Assembly (NCBI RefSeq): GCF_014204545.1
Contig: NZ_JACHLJ010000001.1
Location: 496,001-560,000 of the forward strand
Origin: Brevundimonas vesicularis
Lineage (GTDB): Bacteria > Pseudomonadota > Alphaproteobacteria > Caulobacterales > Caulobacteraceae
DNA length: 64,000 nucleotides
Reading direction: 5' to 3'
Shown here: piece after piece, positions 53,673-63,070 of the stretch
Layout of the letters: each line of letters starts with the position of its first letter
Numbering within the stretch: position 1 is the first letter of the stretch
Position numbers and translations under genes: made by a program
The notes under the pieces: model-generated
The model's database searches: none
Seen by the model: only the letters and a program-made list of their open reading frames with translations
What the model was told of the DNA's origin: nothing

Positions 53673-55121
53673 TCAGGCCGCCTCGCGTCCAGCGTCCAGC
53701 GCAACGACGGTCAATTCCGGTATCTGATCGTCGCGATCGTGCGGGGTCTTGTCCCAGACGTGCGGTTCGACCGCGAGCCGCCAGGCCGCATGGACGAAGG
53801 CCAGACTAAGCAACGCCCAGTATGCCGGCGCAGCCAGCACATCGCCCAGACGATAATCGAGCCCGGCGCGTCGTGCTCCGACCGCACAGCTCATCCAGGC
53901 GGTAATGACGCCCAGGGCCAGCACGCCTAGCGAGCCGCCGGGGAGGGGCGGCAAGACGCCTGACAGGGCCCAGACGGTGATGGCTAGAACCAGCCAGGCC
54001 AGCGTCGGGGCATGGGCGGCCGCCGAAAGGATCGCCGCACCCAGGGTCATGACCAGCGACAAGCTTCCGCGCCGGCCCAACGCATTGGGACGCCGCGTAT
54101 GCACGCCCCAGGTCTGCATATAACCCTTCAGCCACCGGGTGCGCTGGGGCAGCCAGCGGTCCATTGCGCCCGGCGGCGTCTCCCAGGTCGGACTGTCGAT
54201 GACGCCGAGCTTCCAGCCGAGCGACCACAGGCGAAAGCCCAGGTCGGCGTCCTCGGTGACATTGTGCGCGTCCCAGCCGCCGGCGCCGCGCAGAGCCGTC
54301 ATCCGGATGTGATTGCTGGTGCCGCCCAGTGGGAAGGGCAGGCCCAGCCGCGCCATGCCCGGCAGCGTCACCTCGAACAGCGCCGCATATTCAAAGGCGA
54401 ACTGCCGATCCAGAAACCAGGAACCAGTCTTGCCGGATGCTCGGATGCGCAGCGGCGCCTGAAGACAACCCAATCGGGGCTGGGCGACGAAGCGCGCCGC
54501 CGCCTGACGGAGTTGTTGCGGATGCGGTCGGTCCTCTGCGTCATAGATGGTGACCAGATCGCCCCGCGCTTGACCCAGGGCGTAGTTCAAAGCGCGCGGC
54601 TTGGTCTGGGGATTGCCCGGCGGCGCGATCAGGATTTTCAGCCAAGGCGGCTTTAGCGTCGCCTGGGCTGCGGCCAGGGTGGCCTCGTCATGCGCCTCCA
54701 GCACGATGAAGGCCTCCAACCTGTTCGCCGGATAGTCGATCCGGCTGAGGTTGGCGATCAACTGCGAGGCCACAGCCGCCTCATCGTAAAGCGCCGCCAG
54801 AATGGAGTAGCGCGGCCATTCGATCGGACGCGGAACAGGTGCGGGGCGTCGCAGGCTGGCGATGCTGATGGCGACCTTCCACAGAGCGCAGATTACGAAT
54901 GCAGCCTGGAACAGCACCAAGGCGACGTCGAAGGCAGTTTCGGTCCAGCGGATTAGCGCCACGACGGAGGTCAGGGTGAGCAGGATCAAGGTCGTGACCT
55001 GGAAACCGCTTGGCGCGCGTCGTGAGGCGCCGTTTTGGCGTTGCCTGATCCCTGGATGCGCCCAATCCTTCACCGCATCCGCCCCCAAAGCGCCACAACG
55101 CCTAATCGCTATTTGAAACAA
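53673..55121 (-). CDS. Membrane glycosyltransferase family 2 protein
   Basis: 482-residue inner-membrane protein. Two N-terminal membrane segments (about 42-60 and 64-86) precede a GT-A domain with YSILAALYDEAA, the DxD-like YDAEDRPHPQQL, TEDADLGFRL and QRTRWLKGYMQT (the Q/RxxRW motif of processive GT2 enzymes such as cellulose or glucan synthases). Four more membrane segments follow. It probably polymerises or adds sugar to an exopolysaccharide. No other polysaccharide gene is adjacent. Start uncertain: TTG at 55121, or GTG at 55073 with a G-rich stretch upstream. Confidence 0.85.
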   Translation of the reverse strand: MFQIAIRRCGALGADAVKDWAHPGIRQRQNGASRRAPSGFQVTTLILLTLTSVVALIRWTETAFDVALVLFQAAFVICALWKVAISIASLRRPAPVPRPIEWPRYSILAALYDEAAVASQLIANLSRIDYPANRLEAFIVLEAHDEATLAAAQATLKPPWLKILIAPPGNPQTKPRALNYALGQARGDLVTIYDAEDRPHPQQLRQAAARFVAQPRLGCLQAPLRIRASGKTGSWFLDRQFAFEYAALFEVTLPGMARLGLPFPLGGTSNHIRMTALRGAGGWDAHNVTEDADLGFRLWSLGWKLGVIDSPTWETPPGAMDRWLPQRTRWLKGYMQTWGVHTRRPNALGRRGSLSLVMTLGAAILSAAAHAPTLAWLVLAITVWALSGVLPPLPGGSLGVLALGVITAWMSCAVGARRAGLDYRLGDVLAAPAYWALLSLAFVHAAWRLAVEPHVWDKTPHDRDDQIPELTVVALDAGREAA

Positions 55122-55193
55122 CCGAGTTCTGCAAGTCGGTTGGCGCCCGGGACGGATTGTCGCTATTCAGGGCGCCTCACCCGGAGCAGCGGC

Positions 55194-55823
55194 TTGTCTG
55201 AACCCTCGAACGCCTCGCGCACGACCCGAAAGCCCAAGGGCGAAGGCCATTCGCGGAGGGGTGAAATCCTGGCGGCGGCTGAACGCATCTTTGTCGAGCA
55301 CGGCTATGAAGGCGCGACGATTCGCAAGATCGCGGACGAGGTCGGGTTGTCGTCGACAGCGCTCTACATGCATTTCTCGGACAAGGGCGCGATTCTGCAG
55401 GAAATTTGCCGTGACGCCTTCGCCCGTCTGATCGCGTCGAACGCCGCCGTCGCCGATGAGGAAGCGCCGCCCGAGCAGCGGCTGCGGCGGATGATCGAGG
55501 GCTATATCGACTTCGGTTTCGCCCATCCCAATGCCTATCGCCTGATTTATCTGACACGACCTGTCGAGGCGCGAGAAGGCGCGCAGGACGCGGCGCGCGA
55601 ACTGGGCTCCAGCTTGTTCACGACATTGGAAGTGACCGTGGGGGACGCCGTGACGGGCGGACGCATGAAGGGCGATCCCGCCACGATCGCCCAGGCGATC
55701 TGGGCTGCGGCGCACGGGATCGTGTCCCTCATGATCACAAAGCCTTATTTCCCGTGGTCCGATCGGCAGGCGCTGGTTCGCACGACCCTTGACGCCCTGT
55801 TCGCCGGTCTGATCGAACGATGA
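55194..55823 (+). CDS. TetR-family transcriptional regulator
   Basis: 209-residue repressor-type regulator. The N-terminal helix-turn-helix is RRGEILAAAERIFVEHGYEGATIRKIADEVGLSSTALYMHF, followed by a ligand domain (LFARLIASNAAVADEE-type helices; here DAFARLIASNAAVADEEA, and YRLIYLTRP). The start is TTG at 55194, with GGAG seven nt upstream; longer frames lose all similarity. Its TGA overlaps the ATG of the substrate-binding protein (ATGA), so it leads the importer operon and probably regulates it. Confidence 0.9.
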   Translation: MSEPSNASRTTRKPKGEGHSRRGEILAAAERIFVEHGYEGATIRKIADEVGLSSTALYMHFSDKGAILQEICRDAFARLIASNAAVADEEAPPEQRLRRMIEGYIDFGFAHPNAYRLIYLTRPVEAREGAQDAARELGSSLFTTLEVTVGDAVTGGRMKGDPATIAQAIWAAAHGIVSLMITKPYFPWSDRQALVRTTLDALFAGLIER

Positions 55824-56620
55824 GGCGTGTCTGCGTCGCCTTGGCGGCTCTGGCGTTCAGCAGCAGCGCGGCTCAGGCCAGGCCCTTGCGGATCATGGCG
55901 CTGGATCAGTGCGCCGACCAATATGTGCTGGCCTTGTCGCCGGGCGCAGACATCGCGCTATCGCCGCGCGCCGACGATCCAGACGCCTGGCTGCGTCAGC
56001 AGGCGGTCGGTCACAGGCGTTTGCGTCCGACACTCGAAGCCGCCGTGGGTTTTCAGCCTGACGTCGCGGTGCGCTACTGGGGCGGCGAGCCGCGCCTGCT
56101 GACAGCGCTGGCGAAGCGCGGGGTCAAGGTTGTCACGATCGATGATGCGGTGGACCTAAACGGGGTGCGCCGGAATATCCAAACCGTGGCGCGCGATCTG
56201 AATCAAACGCAGCGCGGACGGGCTCTAGAGCAACAGATGGACGCCAAGCTGGCGAAGGCGGCGCCGGTAAGACCTGTGACTGAAGCGCCTGGGGCCGTCT
56301 ATCTGACATCGGGGGGCTTCACCGCGGGTCCGGGGACGCTGATGGATGCAATGATGCGGGCGGCCGGATTTCGCAATCTGACGGCCGCTCCCGGTTTTGG
56401 CGCACTCAGCGTCGAGCGAATTGTGATGAATCCGCCAGTGCGATTTGTGCTCGGCTTTTTCGATCAGCTGCGCGCCGATCTGCGCGGGCCGGGGCGGCAT
56501 CCGGTTGTCGCGCAGGCGGCCGAGAGCCGAACGGCGGCGCGCCTGCCCGCCGCGACCTTGACCTGCCCGGCTTGGTTCGCCGCTGACGCAGTTGAAATGA
56601 TGGCCAAGGGGCGGCCGTGA
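55820..56620 (+). CDS. Periplasmic substrate-binding protein (iron/haem/cobalamin type)
   Basis: 266-residue class III periplasmic binding protein with a signal peptide (about 1-20, cleavage near AQA|RPL). The first strand RIMALDQCADQYVLALSP and FQPDVAVRYWGGEP fit the BtuF/FecB fold of chelated-metal importers. It captures its ligand for the membrane complex encoded next. Starts with an ATG overlapping the tetR stop; its TGA overlaps the permease GTG. No TonB-dependent receptor is within the window, so the substrate (siderophore, haem or B12) is undecided. Confidence 0.83.
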   Translation: MRRVCVALAALAFSSSAAQARPLRIMALDQCADQYVLALSPGADIALSPRADDPDAWLRQQAVGHRRLRPTLEAAVGFQPDVAVRYWGGEPRLLTALAKRGVKVVTIDDAVDLNGVRRNIQTVARDLNQTQRGRALEQQMDAKLAKAAPVRPVTEAPGAVYLTSGGFTAGPGTLMDAMMRAAGFRNLTAAPGFGALSVERIVMNPPVRFVLGFFDQLRADLRGPGRHPVVAQAAESRTAARLPAATLTCPAWFAADAVEMMAKGRP

Positions 56621-57606
56621 ACAGCACAGTTCGGCTATGCCTAATCCTGACCGGTTTCATCGTCGCGGCGCTGGCTCTGGCGGTGCTGGCAGGCGAGACG
56701 GCGTTCGACGTCGATCAGTTTGCGGCTGCCTTCAGCGATCCGACATCCGGTCCGGCCGAGGTGCTGTGGCAGGTGCGGGCCCCGCGCGCGGTATGCGCGC
56801 TTGTCGTCGGCGCAGCCTTGGGTTTGGCGGGCGCGGTGATGCAGGGGTTGCTGCGCAATCCGCTGGCCGATCCCGGCGTCCTGGGGGTGTCGGCGACGGC
56901 GGCCCTAGGCGCGGCGCTGGCGATCGTGCTGGGCTCGGCGGCTGTGCCGGGACTGATTGAGCTGTCGGCCTTGGCAGGCGCAGCGTTGGCGGGCGGACTT
57001 TTGATCGCAGCTTCCAGGGCTATGAGGGCGCCGGAGGCCCTGATCCTGTTCGGCGTCGCGCTGTCCAGTTTCGCAGGCGCGGCGACGGCCTTGATCTTCA
57101 ACCTGTCCCCGTCGCCGATCGCCTCGGCCGAGGTCATGTCCTGGCTTTTGGGATCGGTGCAGAACCGAAGCTGGGTCGATGTCGCCTGGGTGACCCCGGC
57201 CGTGATCGTCGCGGGCGTCTTCGCTGCCTTGTCGGGCGCAGGTCTGCGCATGCTGACCCTCGGCGACGAGGGTGCGGCGGCGTCGGGCTTGAACATGGGA
57301 CGGTTGCGGGCCTTCGCCCTGATCGCAGCGGCCCTGGCCGCCGGGGCGGCGGTAGCAGTAGCGGGCGTCATCGGGTTCGTGGGCCTGGCCGCACCGCATC
57401 TGGTGCGCGCGGCGGTTCGCGGTGATGCGAAGCGAATCCTGGCGCCCTCGGCGCTGGCCGGCGGGTTGATGCTGATCGTGGCGGACCTGTTGGCGCGACT
57501 GACGCCGACGGATCAGGAACTGAAGCTGGGCGTGTTCACCGCCCTGATCGGCGCGCCCCTGTTCGCCCTGATCGCCTGGCGCGCGGCGCGGGAGTGGCGA
57601 CTGTGA
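56617..57606 (+). CDS. FecCD/BtuC-family ABC permease
   Basis: 329-residue inner-membrane permease with 9-10 helices. VLWQVRAPRAVCALVVGAALGLAGAVMQGLLRNPLADPGVLGVSATAALGA contains the FecCD signatures (RxPR, GAxLxxAGxxxQ, RNPLADPxxLG), and GFVGLAAPHLVRAAVRGDAKRILAPSALAGGLMLIVADLLAR is the C-terminal coupling region. The start is GTG overlapping the preceding stop (GTGA). With the ATPase below it forms a type II importer. Confidence 0.92.
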   Translation: MNSTVRLCLILTGFIVAALALAVLAGETAFDVDQFAAAFSDPTSGPAEVLWQVRAPRAVCALVVGAALGLAGAVMQGLLRNPLADPGVLGVSATAALGAALAIVLGSAAVPGLIELSALAGAALAGGLLIAASRAMRAPEALILFGVALSSFAGAATALIFNLSPSPIASAEVMSWLLGSVQNRSWVDVAWVTPAVIVAGVFAALSGAGLRMLTLGDEGAAASGLNMGRLRAFALIAAALAAGAAVAVAGVIGFVGLAAPHLVRAAVRGDAKRILAPSALAGGLMLIVADLLARLTPTDQELKLGVFTALIGAPLFALIAWRAAREWRL

Positions 57607-58358
57607 GCCTGTTATCTCTGGACACGGTTCAGGCGCGGCTTGGCAGGGCTGTCGTGCTGGACGGAGTGAGCCTGTCGGTCGCGGCGGGCGATGTCGTGGC
57701 CCTTTGCGGTCCGAACGGCGCGGGCAAGAGCAGCGCTATCCGCGCGGCCGTGGGACTTTTGGCCATGACCGGCGGACAAATCAGGTTGGGCGGCGCGGAC
57801 ATCACTGATCTATCCCCTCGCCAGCGGGCGGAGCGCGTCGCCTATCTGCCGCAGGAACGGCGCATCGCCTGGAATCTGCCGGCGGTGGAGGTGGCGGCGC
57901 TCGGCACGCCTTTCCTGTCAGGCGCGGATGCGCTGGCGCGCGCGCGAGCTGCTCTGGACGAAATTGGCGCCGGTCATCTGGCGGACCGCGGCGTTGCAGA
58001 GATGTCAGGCGGCGAGCGTGCCCGGGTTCTGCTGGCGCGAGCTCTTGTCGTCGATGCGCCGCTGCTGCTGGCCGACGAGCCGATCGCGGGGCTGGACCCG
58101 GATGCGCAGCGTCTGGTGCTGGAGCGCCTTAGGGCCCGTGCTGACGGTGGGTCGGGGGTGTTGGTCAGCCTTCACGACCTGTCCCTGGCTGCAACCGTGG
58201 CGGATCGCATCGTCGTGCTGGATCGGGGGCGAGTAGTCGCCGACGCCCCACCGATCCAGGCCCTGTCGTCCGCCGTCCTGCGCGAGGTGTTCGGGCTGGA
58301 CGGCGAGTGGATCGAGGGGCCGAACGGGCCGCTGCTGGCGGCCCGCCGGGCTCAATAG
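57603..58358 (+). CDS. ABC transporter ATP-binding protein (BtuD/FecE-like)
   Basis: 251-residue ATPase of the importer. Walker A CGPNGAGKSS, Q-loop LPQERRIAWN, signature MSGGERARVLLARAL, Walker B LLLADEP and H-loop VSLHDLSLA are all present. GTG at 57603 overlaps the permease stop (GTGA), repeating the coupling seen at 56617; a GTG at 57594 is an alternative. It converges on the lytic transglycosylase gene with a 7-nt overlap. Confidence 0.93.
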   Translation: MSLLSLDTVQARLGRAVVLDGVSLSVAAGDVVALCGPNGAGKSSAIRAAVGLLAMTGGQIRLGGADITDLSPRQRAERVAYLPQERRIAWNLPAVEVAALGTPFLSGADALARARAALDEIGAGHLADRGVAEMSGGERARVLLARALVVDAPLLLADEPIAGLDPDAQRLVLERLRARADGGSGVLVSLHDLSLAATVADRIVVLDRGRVVADAPPIQALSSAVLREVFGLDGEWIEGPNGPLLAARRAQ

Positions 58359-60412
58359 GCGATATAGGGCCGCGCGCCAGCCGCCGATCCGCGCGAGATG
58401 TCGGCCGAGGGCGTCAGCGGCGCCGTGCCGCCGTTCAGGCGCGCCTTGTAGACCGCCATGTTCTCCATCACCCGCATCATGTAGTTGCGTGTCTCCGTGA
58501 AGGGCGCGCACTCAATGAAGTCGATGGTCTTGACCGCATCGCCGCGCGGGTCGCCGCAACGGGCGATCCACTGGCTGGGGCGCGCCGGGCCGGCGTTGTA
58601 GCCGACCGTCGCCAGCAGCATGGAGCCGTTGTTCGCGGCCATCAGCTCGCCCAGGTGATAGCTGCCCAGGGTCATGTTGTAGTCTGGATCCCACAACTGC
58701 TCGGCGGAATAGCTCATGCCCAGACGGCGGGCGACGCCGGAGGCGGTGGACGGCAGGAACTGCATCATGCCGCGCGCGTCGGCGCCGGAGCGGGCGCGGG
58801 GATCGAAGCTGGATTCCTGGCGCGTGATCGCCTGGGTGAACTCCAGCGGTGCGGCGCCGGCGACCTGGGGCGGGACGCGGACCGGATACATCCGCTCGGG
58901 CATGACGAAGCCCCGCTGGCTGGCGGCGCGCCCCACCATCATGGCGGTGAAACCCTCGCCGTAGCCGCGCGACAGGTCCATCAGCAGGGCCAGATCGTTG
59001 ATGGTCGGCAGGTCGTTGTCCAGCTGATAGGCGAAAACGCGCAGCAGGCTCATCTCGCCCGTCTCGCCCAGGATTCGTGTGGCGCGGACGATCTCATTGT
59101 CTTCGAAGCGGGCCATGTCTGCTTGGGACGGCACAGGCTCGCCCGGCAGCTGAAGGGTGGTCATCCCCGCCTTCTCGGCCGCCAACTGACCATAGAAGGT
59201 CTGCCAGTGCTGGGCGCCATTGCGGTAATAGGCGAGGGCGACGTCGCGTTCGCCGCGCGCCTCGGCGGCGCGACCCAGCCAATAGTAGGCGCGCCCCTGA
59301 GTGATCGGCGTGGATGATGCGGTGCGCAGAGCCTCGAAATGGCGGGCGGCCACTTCGGGCTGGTTCAGCTTGGTCAGGGCGACCCAGCCGGCGAAGAACT
59401 CGGCGTCCACCATCCGGTCGCCCGAGGTGAAGCCGTGACCGTTCATGGCGTCATAGGCTGCGCGCCAGTTGCCCTGTTGAAGGGCGTCGAGGAAGTAGTT
59501 GCGGCGCTCGCTCCACAGAGTGTTGTCGCCGGTCGTGTGGCCCGGCGCCGGCGGAAGATTGGCCAGCAGCGCAAAGCCTTCGGACTGCCGGTTTTGCGAT
59601 CGCAGAAGGCGCACGCGCTCCAACACGACCGCCGGATCGGCGGCCTGGGCGGTCGTCAGATTGGCGATGACGGCGTCGGGACTGTAGGCCGAACGCAGGG
59701 TCATGACCGTGTTCGCGATGGCGGCGCGATCGGGCGACACCAGATTGATCATGCTGCGCGTCGCCGGTCCGTGCGGACCGAGCAGCAGCATATTCAGCCG
59801 CGCCTCATGATCGGCGGGTGTCAGCCAGGAACCCCATTGGCTGAGGATGCGCGACTGCGGCGCGTCGTCGAACGAGCGGGTGCGCCACCAGTCGCGGACC
59901 AAGGCGCGCGCCTCATCCTGGCGGCCGCGCTGCTGCAGCGCGGAGGCGTAGGCGATGGCCCCCTCGACCGTCGTCGGCTTGCCGTCAGACATCAGGGCCA
60001 GTGCCGCGTCCGCGCCCATGCCGGAGCGGTCCAGCACCTTTTCGGCGGCGGCGCGTCTTGATTCGCCGCGCGGCCATCCCGCCAGATCGGACTGACCGCG
60101 CGCGAGGTCCGAGTAGGACAGTTGCTCGCCCGAGGTGTCGATCAGCGCCCATTCGACCAGTTTGCGAGCCGAGGCGTCCTTGATCTGCGACATGGCGGAC
60201 TGGGCGCCGAACACATCGCGCGCACGGGCCGCCGCCAGCCCCTGACGAAACAGCGCGGTGTCCTGATCGGTCAGCACGCGGCCCTGATAGGTCGCTGAAT
60301 AGCCGGGCACGGATGAGGACGCCGAGGCATAAGGCACAGGCTGGGTGGGCAGGACGTCCTGCGGGTTCGGCGCAAGGACGGCGAGGGCCGCCGCCAGACT
60401 GGTCGCGATCAT
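58352..60412 (-). CDS. slt: Soluble lytic murein transglycosylase
   Basis: 686-residue periplasmic muramidase of family 1. A hydrophobic N-terminal signal (IATSLAAALAVLA) is followed by a long superhelical repeat region (about 60-480) and a C-terminal SLT domain. Catalytic Glu is in ITRQESSFDPRARSGADARGMMQFLP, and NAGP with the family motif GYNAGPARPSQWI and PFTETRNYMMRVMENM complete it. ATG at 60412 with AGGA upstream is preferred over 60430. It cleaves peptidoglycan to anhydro-muropeptides. Neighbour of the divergent dapA. Confidence 0.93.
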   Translation of the reverse strand: MIATSLAAALAVLAPNPQDVLPTQPVPYASASSSVPGYSATYQGRVLTDQDTALFRQGLAAARARDVFGAQSAMSQIKDASARKLVEWALIDTSGEQLSYSDLARGQSDLAGWPRGESRRAAAEKVLDRSGMGADAALALMSDGKPTTVEGAIAYASALQQRGRQDEARALVRDWWRTRSFDDAPQSRILSQWGSWLTPADHEARLNMLLLGPHGPATRSMINLVSPDRAAIANTVMTLRSAYSPDAVIANLTTAQAADPAVVLERVRLLRSQNRQSEGFALLANLPPAPGHTTGDNTLWSERRNYFLDALQQGNWRAAYDAMNGHGFTSGDRMVDAEFFAGWVALTKLNQPEVAARHFEALRTASSTPITQGRAYYWLGRAAEARGERDVALAYYRNGAQHWQTFYGQLAAEKAGMTTLQLPGEPVPSQADMARFEDNEIVRATRILGETGEMSLLRVFAYQLDNDLPTINDLALLMDLSRGYGEGFTAMMVGRAASQRGFVMPERMYPVRVPPQVAGAAPLEFTQAITRQESSFDPRARSGADARGMMQFLPSTASGVARRLGMSYSAEQLWDPDYNMTLGSYHLGELMAANNGSMLLATVGYNAGPARPSQWIARCGDPRGDAVKTIDFIECAPFTETRNYMMRVMENMAVYKARLNGGTAPLTPSADISRGSAAGARPYIAY

Positions 60413-60440
60413 GATCTGTCCTGTTCCCATTCAATCCCGG

Positions 60441-60469
60441 TTGCGGCGGAGCCGCTGGCGACCTAACGT
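60441..60469 (+). promoter_or_regulatory. Possible dapA promoter
   Basis: TTGCGGC (60441-60447), 14-nt spacer, CCTAACGT (60462-60469). The -35 is identical to that of tRNA-Pro and the spacing is the same. Confidence 0.4.
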
Positions 60470-60537
60470 CCCGCGCTCATTGCAAAGGCGATGAACACTC
60501 GTCCATCGTCACTCCCCACGCAGGCCAGCTTAGTCTC

Positions 60538-61422
60538 ATGAACGCCCCCTTGTTCAAGGGCGTGATCACCGCCCTGATCACACCACTTCGTGACGGAAAC
60601 GTGGACGAAGCCGCATTCGCCAAACTGCTCGAGCGTCAGATCGCCGCAGGCGTTCACGGCGTCGTCCCTATGGGCACGACGGGCGAGGGCGCCAGCATGG
60701 ATCTGGATGAGCACAAGCACGTCATCGAGCTGTGCGTGCGCCTGACGGCCGGGCGCGTCGCCGTCATCGCCGGCACCGGATCGCCCTATACCAAGGAAGC
60801 CATCGACCTGACCCGCCACGCCAAGACGGTGGGCGCGGATGGGGCTTTGATCGTGACGCCCTATTACATTCGTCCGTCCCAGGCGGGCATGGCGGCCCAT
60901 TTCGAAGCGGTGGCCGACGCGGTTCAACTCCCGATCCTGCTTTACAATGTGCCGGGCCGGACGGGGACCGATCTGTCCAATGAGACAGTGGCGCGGCTGG
61001 CGGGCCACCCCAACATCGTCGGCATCAAGGACGCCACAGGCGACATGAGCCGCGTCAGCTGGATGCGCGCGAACATCGATGGCCAGTTCGACCTGATCTC
61101 GGGCGACGACCCCAGCTATCTCGGCTACCACGCCCATGGCGGCGTTGGCCTGATCTCGGTGGCGTCGAATGTCGCGCCCGAAGCCATGGTCGCCTTGCAC
61201 AATGCGATGACCGCCGGCGATTATGCGACGGCACGCGACTGGCAGGACCGACTGATCAGTCTGTGCAAGGCGCTGTTTCTGGACAACTCGCCCGCGCCAA
61301 CGAAGTACGCTTTAGCCAAGCTCGGCTTGTGCAACGAGGAGGCGCGTCTGCCGCTTTCGCCGACCTCCGATGCGGTCAAACCTTTCATCGACCGCGCCAT
61401 GGCGGCGGCGGGCGTCATCTGA
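60538..61422 (+). CDS. dapA: 4-hydroxy-tetrahydrodipicolinate synthase
   Basis: 294-residue TIM-barrel aldolase of lysine/diaminopimelate synthesis, condensing pyruvate with aspartate semialdehyde. Schiff-base Lys164 in GIKDATGD, Tyr136 in LYNVPGRTG and the GTTGE loop at 46-50 make the catalytic set. Feeds DAP for the peptidoglycan that the neighbouring Slt cuts. Its TGA overlaps the smpB ATG by one base, so dapA and smpB share a transcript. Confidence 0.97.
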   Translation: MNAPLFKGVITALITPLRDGNVDEAAFAKLLERQIAAGVHGVVPMGTTGEGASMDLDEHKHVIELCVRLTAGRVAVIAGTGSPYTKEAIDLTRHAKTVGADGALIVTPYYIRPSQAGMAAHFEAVADAVQLPILLYNVPGRTGTDLSNETVARLAGHPNIVGIKDATGDMSRVSWMRANIDGQFDLISGDDPSYLGYHAHGGVGLISVASNVAPEAMVALHNAMTAGDYATARDWQDRLISLCKALFLDNSPAPTKYALAKLGLCNEEARLPLSPTSDAVKPFIDRAMAAAGVI

Positions 61423-61895
61423 TGGCCCCCAAGCCGCAATCGAAGTCCAAGGTCATCGCCGAAAATCGCCGCGCGCGGTTCGACTATTTCCTGGAAGACA
61501 ATATCGAGGCCGGGATCCAGCTCCTGGGCACCGAGATCAAGGCGCTGCGCGACGGCCGGGCCAATATCGCCGAAAGCTATGCGGCGGTGGAGGGGCGCGA
61601 GATCGTGCTGATCAACGCCGATATCCCCCCATACAAACAGGCAAACCGCTTCAACCACGAGCCGCGCCGACCGCGTAAGCTGCTGCTGCACAGAAAGCAG
61701 ATCGACAAGCTGATGGGGGCGGTCCAGCGCGACGGCCAAACCATCATTCCGCTGAAGCTCTATCTGAACGATGCGGGCAAGGCGAAGCTGGAGATCGCGC
61801 TGGCCAAGGGCAAGAAGCTCCACGACAAGCGCGAGGCTTCGGCCGAACGCGACTGGCAGCGCGACAAGGCCCGCCTGATGCGCGACAAGGGCTGA
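61422..61895 (+). CDS. smpB: SmpB tmRNA-binding protein
   Basis: 157-residue protein that binds tmRNA and brings it to stalled ribosomes. [39 protein letters not shown] and the basic [23 protein letters not shown]-terminal tail are typical. The ATG at 61422 overlaps the dapA stop (TGATG); longer frames are spurious. Works with the ssrA RNA at 37.5-37.8 kb. Confidence 0.97.
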   Translation: MAPKPQSKSKVIAENRRARFDYFLEDNIEAGIQLLGTEIKALRDGRANIAESYAAVEGREIVLINADIPPYKQANRFNHEPRRPRKLLLHRKQIDKLMGAVQRDGQTIIPLKLYLNDAGKAKLEIALAKGKKLHDKREASAERDWQRDKARLMRDKG

Positions 61896-61898
61896 GGC

Positions 61899-62537
61899 TC
61901 AAGCCTCGATCAGGGTTCGGGCGCGCGCGAAGATGTCCTCGAACATCTGCGGCGTCAGGCGACCCGTGTTCGTGTTCAGGCGAGAGCAGTGATAGCTGTT
62001 CAGAATGATGTAGCCGCCGGCTTCGCCCTGCGCCCCGTGACCCGCCGGCATCGCTGACGCAGGCCGTCCAAAGGCTTTCAGGATATTGCGGCGTGAAACG
62101 TCGCCCAGGGTCACGATCACCTTCAGATTCGGCAGCAGTTTGAGCCGGTCGATCAGGAAGGGCCTGCAGGTGGTCTCCTCGATCGGCAGAGGCTTGTTGC
62201 CGGGCGGGGCGCACCGGACCGCATTGGTGATCATGCAGTCCGTCAGCGTCAGGTCATCGTCGCTGTTGGGATCGTAATGGCCGTGCGCAAAGCCGGCCTT
62301 ATTCAGCGTGTCATACAGCAGCCAGCCGGCGTGATCGCCGGTGAAGGGACGTCCCGTGCGGTTTGCGCCGGTCCGGCCGGGTGCGAGTCCGGCGATCAGC
62401 AGGCGCGCGTTCGGATCGCCGAACGAGGCGGCTGGTCCGTTCCACCAGTCTGGATTCTGACGCGCATTCTCCTGACGATAGGCGACCAGGCGCGGGCACA
62501 GGGGGCAGTCACGGGGCGGTTCGGGCGTCAATGTCAT
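61899..62537 (-). CDS. Family 5 uracil-DNA glycosylase (UDGb)
   Basis: 212-residue Fe-S uracil-DNA glycosylase. Cys11 and Cys14 (DCPLCPRL) with Cys in NAVRCAPP and ETTCRPF should bind a 4Fe-4S cluster. Motif A GLAPGRTGANRTGRPFTGD is the family 5 form (GxAPG...FTGD), and motif B reads NSYHCSRLNTNTGRLT. It removes uracil or other deaminated bases. Its ATG overlaps the stop of the NYN gene (ATGA). A family 4 enzyme is less likely given motif A. Confidence 0.88.
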   Translation of the reverse strand: MTLTPEPPRDCPLCPRLVAYRQENARQNPDWWNGPAASFGDPNARLLIAGLAPGRTGANRTGRPFTGDHAGWLLYDTLNKAGFAHGHYDPNSDDDLTLTDCMITNAVRCAPPGNKPLPIEETTCRPFLIDRLKLLPNLKVIVTLGDVSRRNILKAFGRPASAMPAGHGAQGEAGGYIILNSYHCSRLNTNTGRLTPQMFEDIFARARTLIEA

Positions 62538-63070
62538 TGGGCGGCCTTCGGTCGGCCGAAGTCGGCCATCAGATCGTTCAGGTCCAGGAAGGCGTCGGCC
62601 TGACGACGCAGTTCGTCAGCGATATGCGGCGGTTGGGTCTTCTGGGTCGAGATGACAGTGACCCGCACGCCCCGGGCCTGGATCGCCTGAACCACTCGCC
62701 GGAAGTCGCCGTCGCCGGAGAACAGCACCGCATGGTCGATGTGCGGCGCTAGCTCCAGCATGTCCACCGCGATCTCGATGTCCATATTGCCCTTGATCCG
62801 GCTATGGCCGCTGTTGTCCGTGAACCGCTTCACCGGCTTGGTGACGACCGAGAAGCCGTTGTAGTCGAGCCAGTCCACCAGAGGCTTCACCGGCGAGAAT
62901 TCTTCGCCCTCGACCACGGCCGTATAGTAGTATGCGCGGGTCAGGATGGACCTCTCGCGGAACCAGTCCAGCATCCGCCGGAAGTCCATGTCGTGCTGCA
63001 AGGCGCGGGCGGCGGAGTAGAGGTTCGAGCCGTCGATGAAGATCGCCAGCCGGTCGGTGGGATGAAACAT
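62534..63070 (-). CDS. NYN-domain (LabA/PIN-like) protein
   Basis: 178-residue NYN domain protein. AIFIDGSNLYSAARAL (N-terminal acid), NMDIEIAVDMLEL and AVLFSGDGDFRRVVQAIQARGVRVTV carry the acidic residues of the PIN/FLAP-like RNase fold. Function in bacteria is poorly defined (RNA cleavage or regulation). It overlaps the UDG gene by 4 nt, and its start codon (CAT at 63068-63070) overlaps the ATG of divergent folK. Confidence 0.86.
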   Translation of the reverse strand: MFHPTDRLAIFIDGSNLYSAARALQHDMDFRRMLDWFRERSILTRAYYYTAVVEGEEFSPVKPLVDWLDYNGFSVVTKPVKRFTDNSGHSRIKGNMDIEIAVDMLELAPHIDHAVLFSGDGDFRRVVQAIQARGVRVTVISTQKTQPPHIADELRRQADAFLDLNDLMADFGRPKAAQ

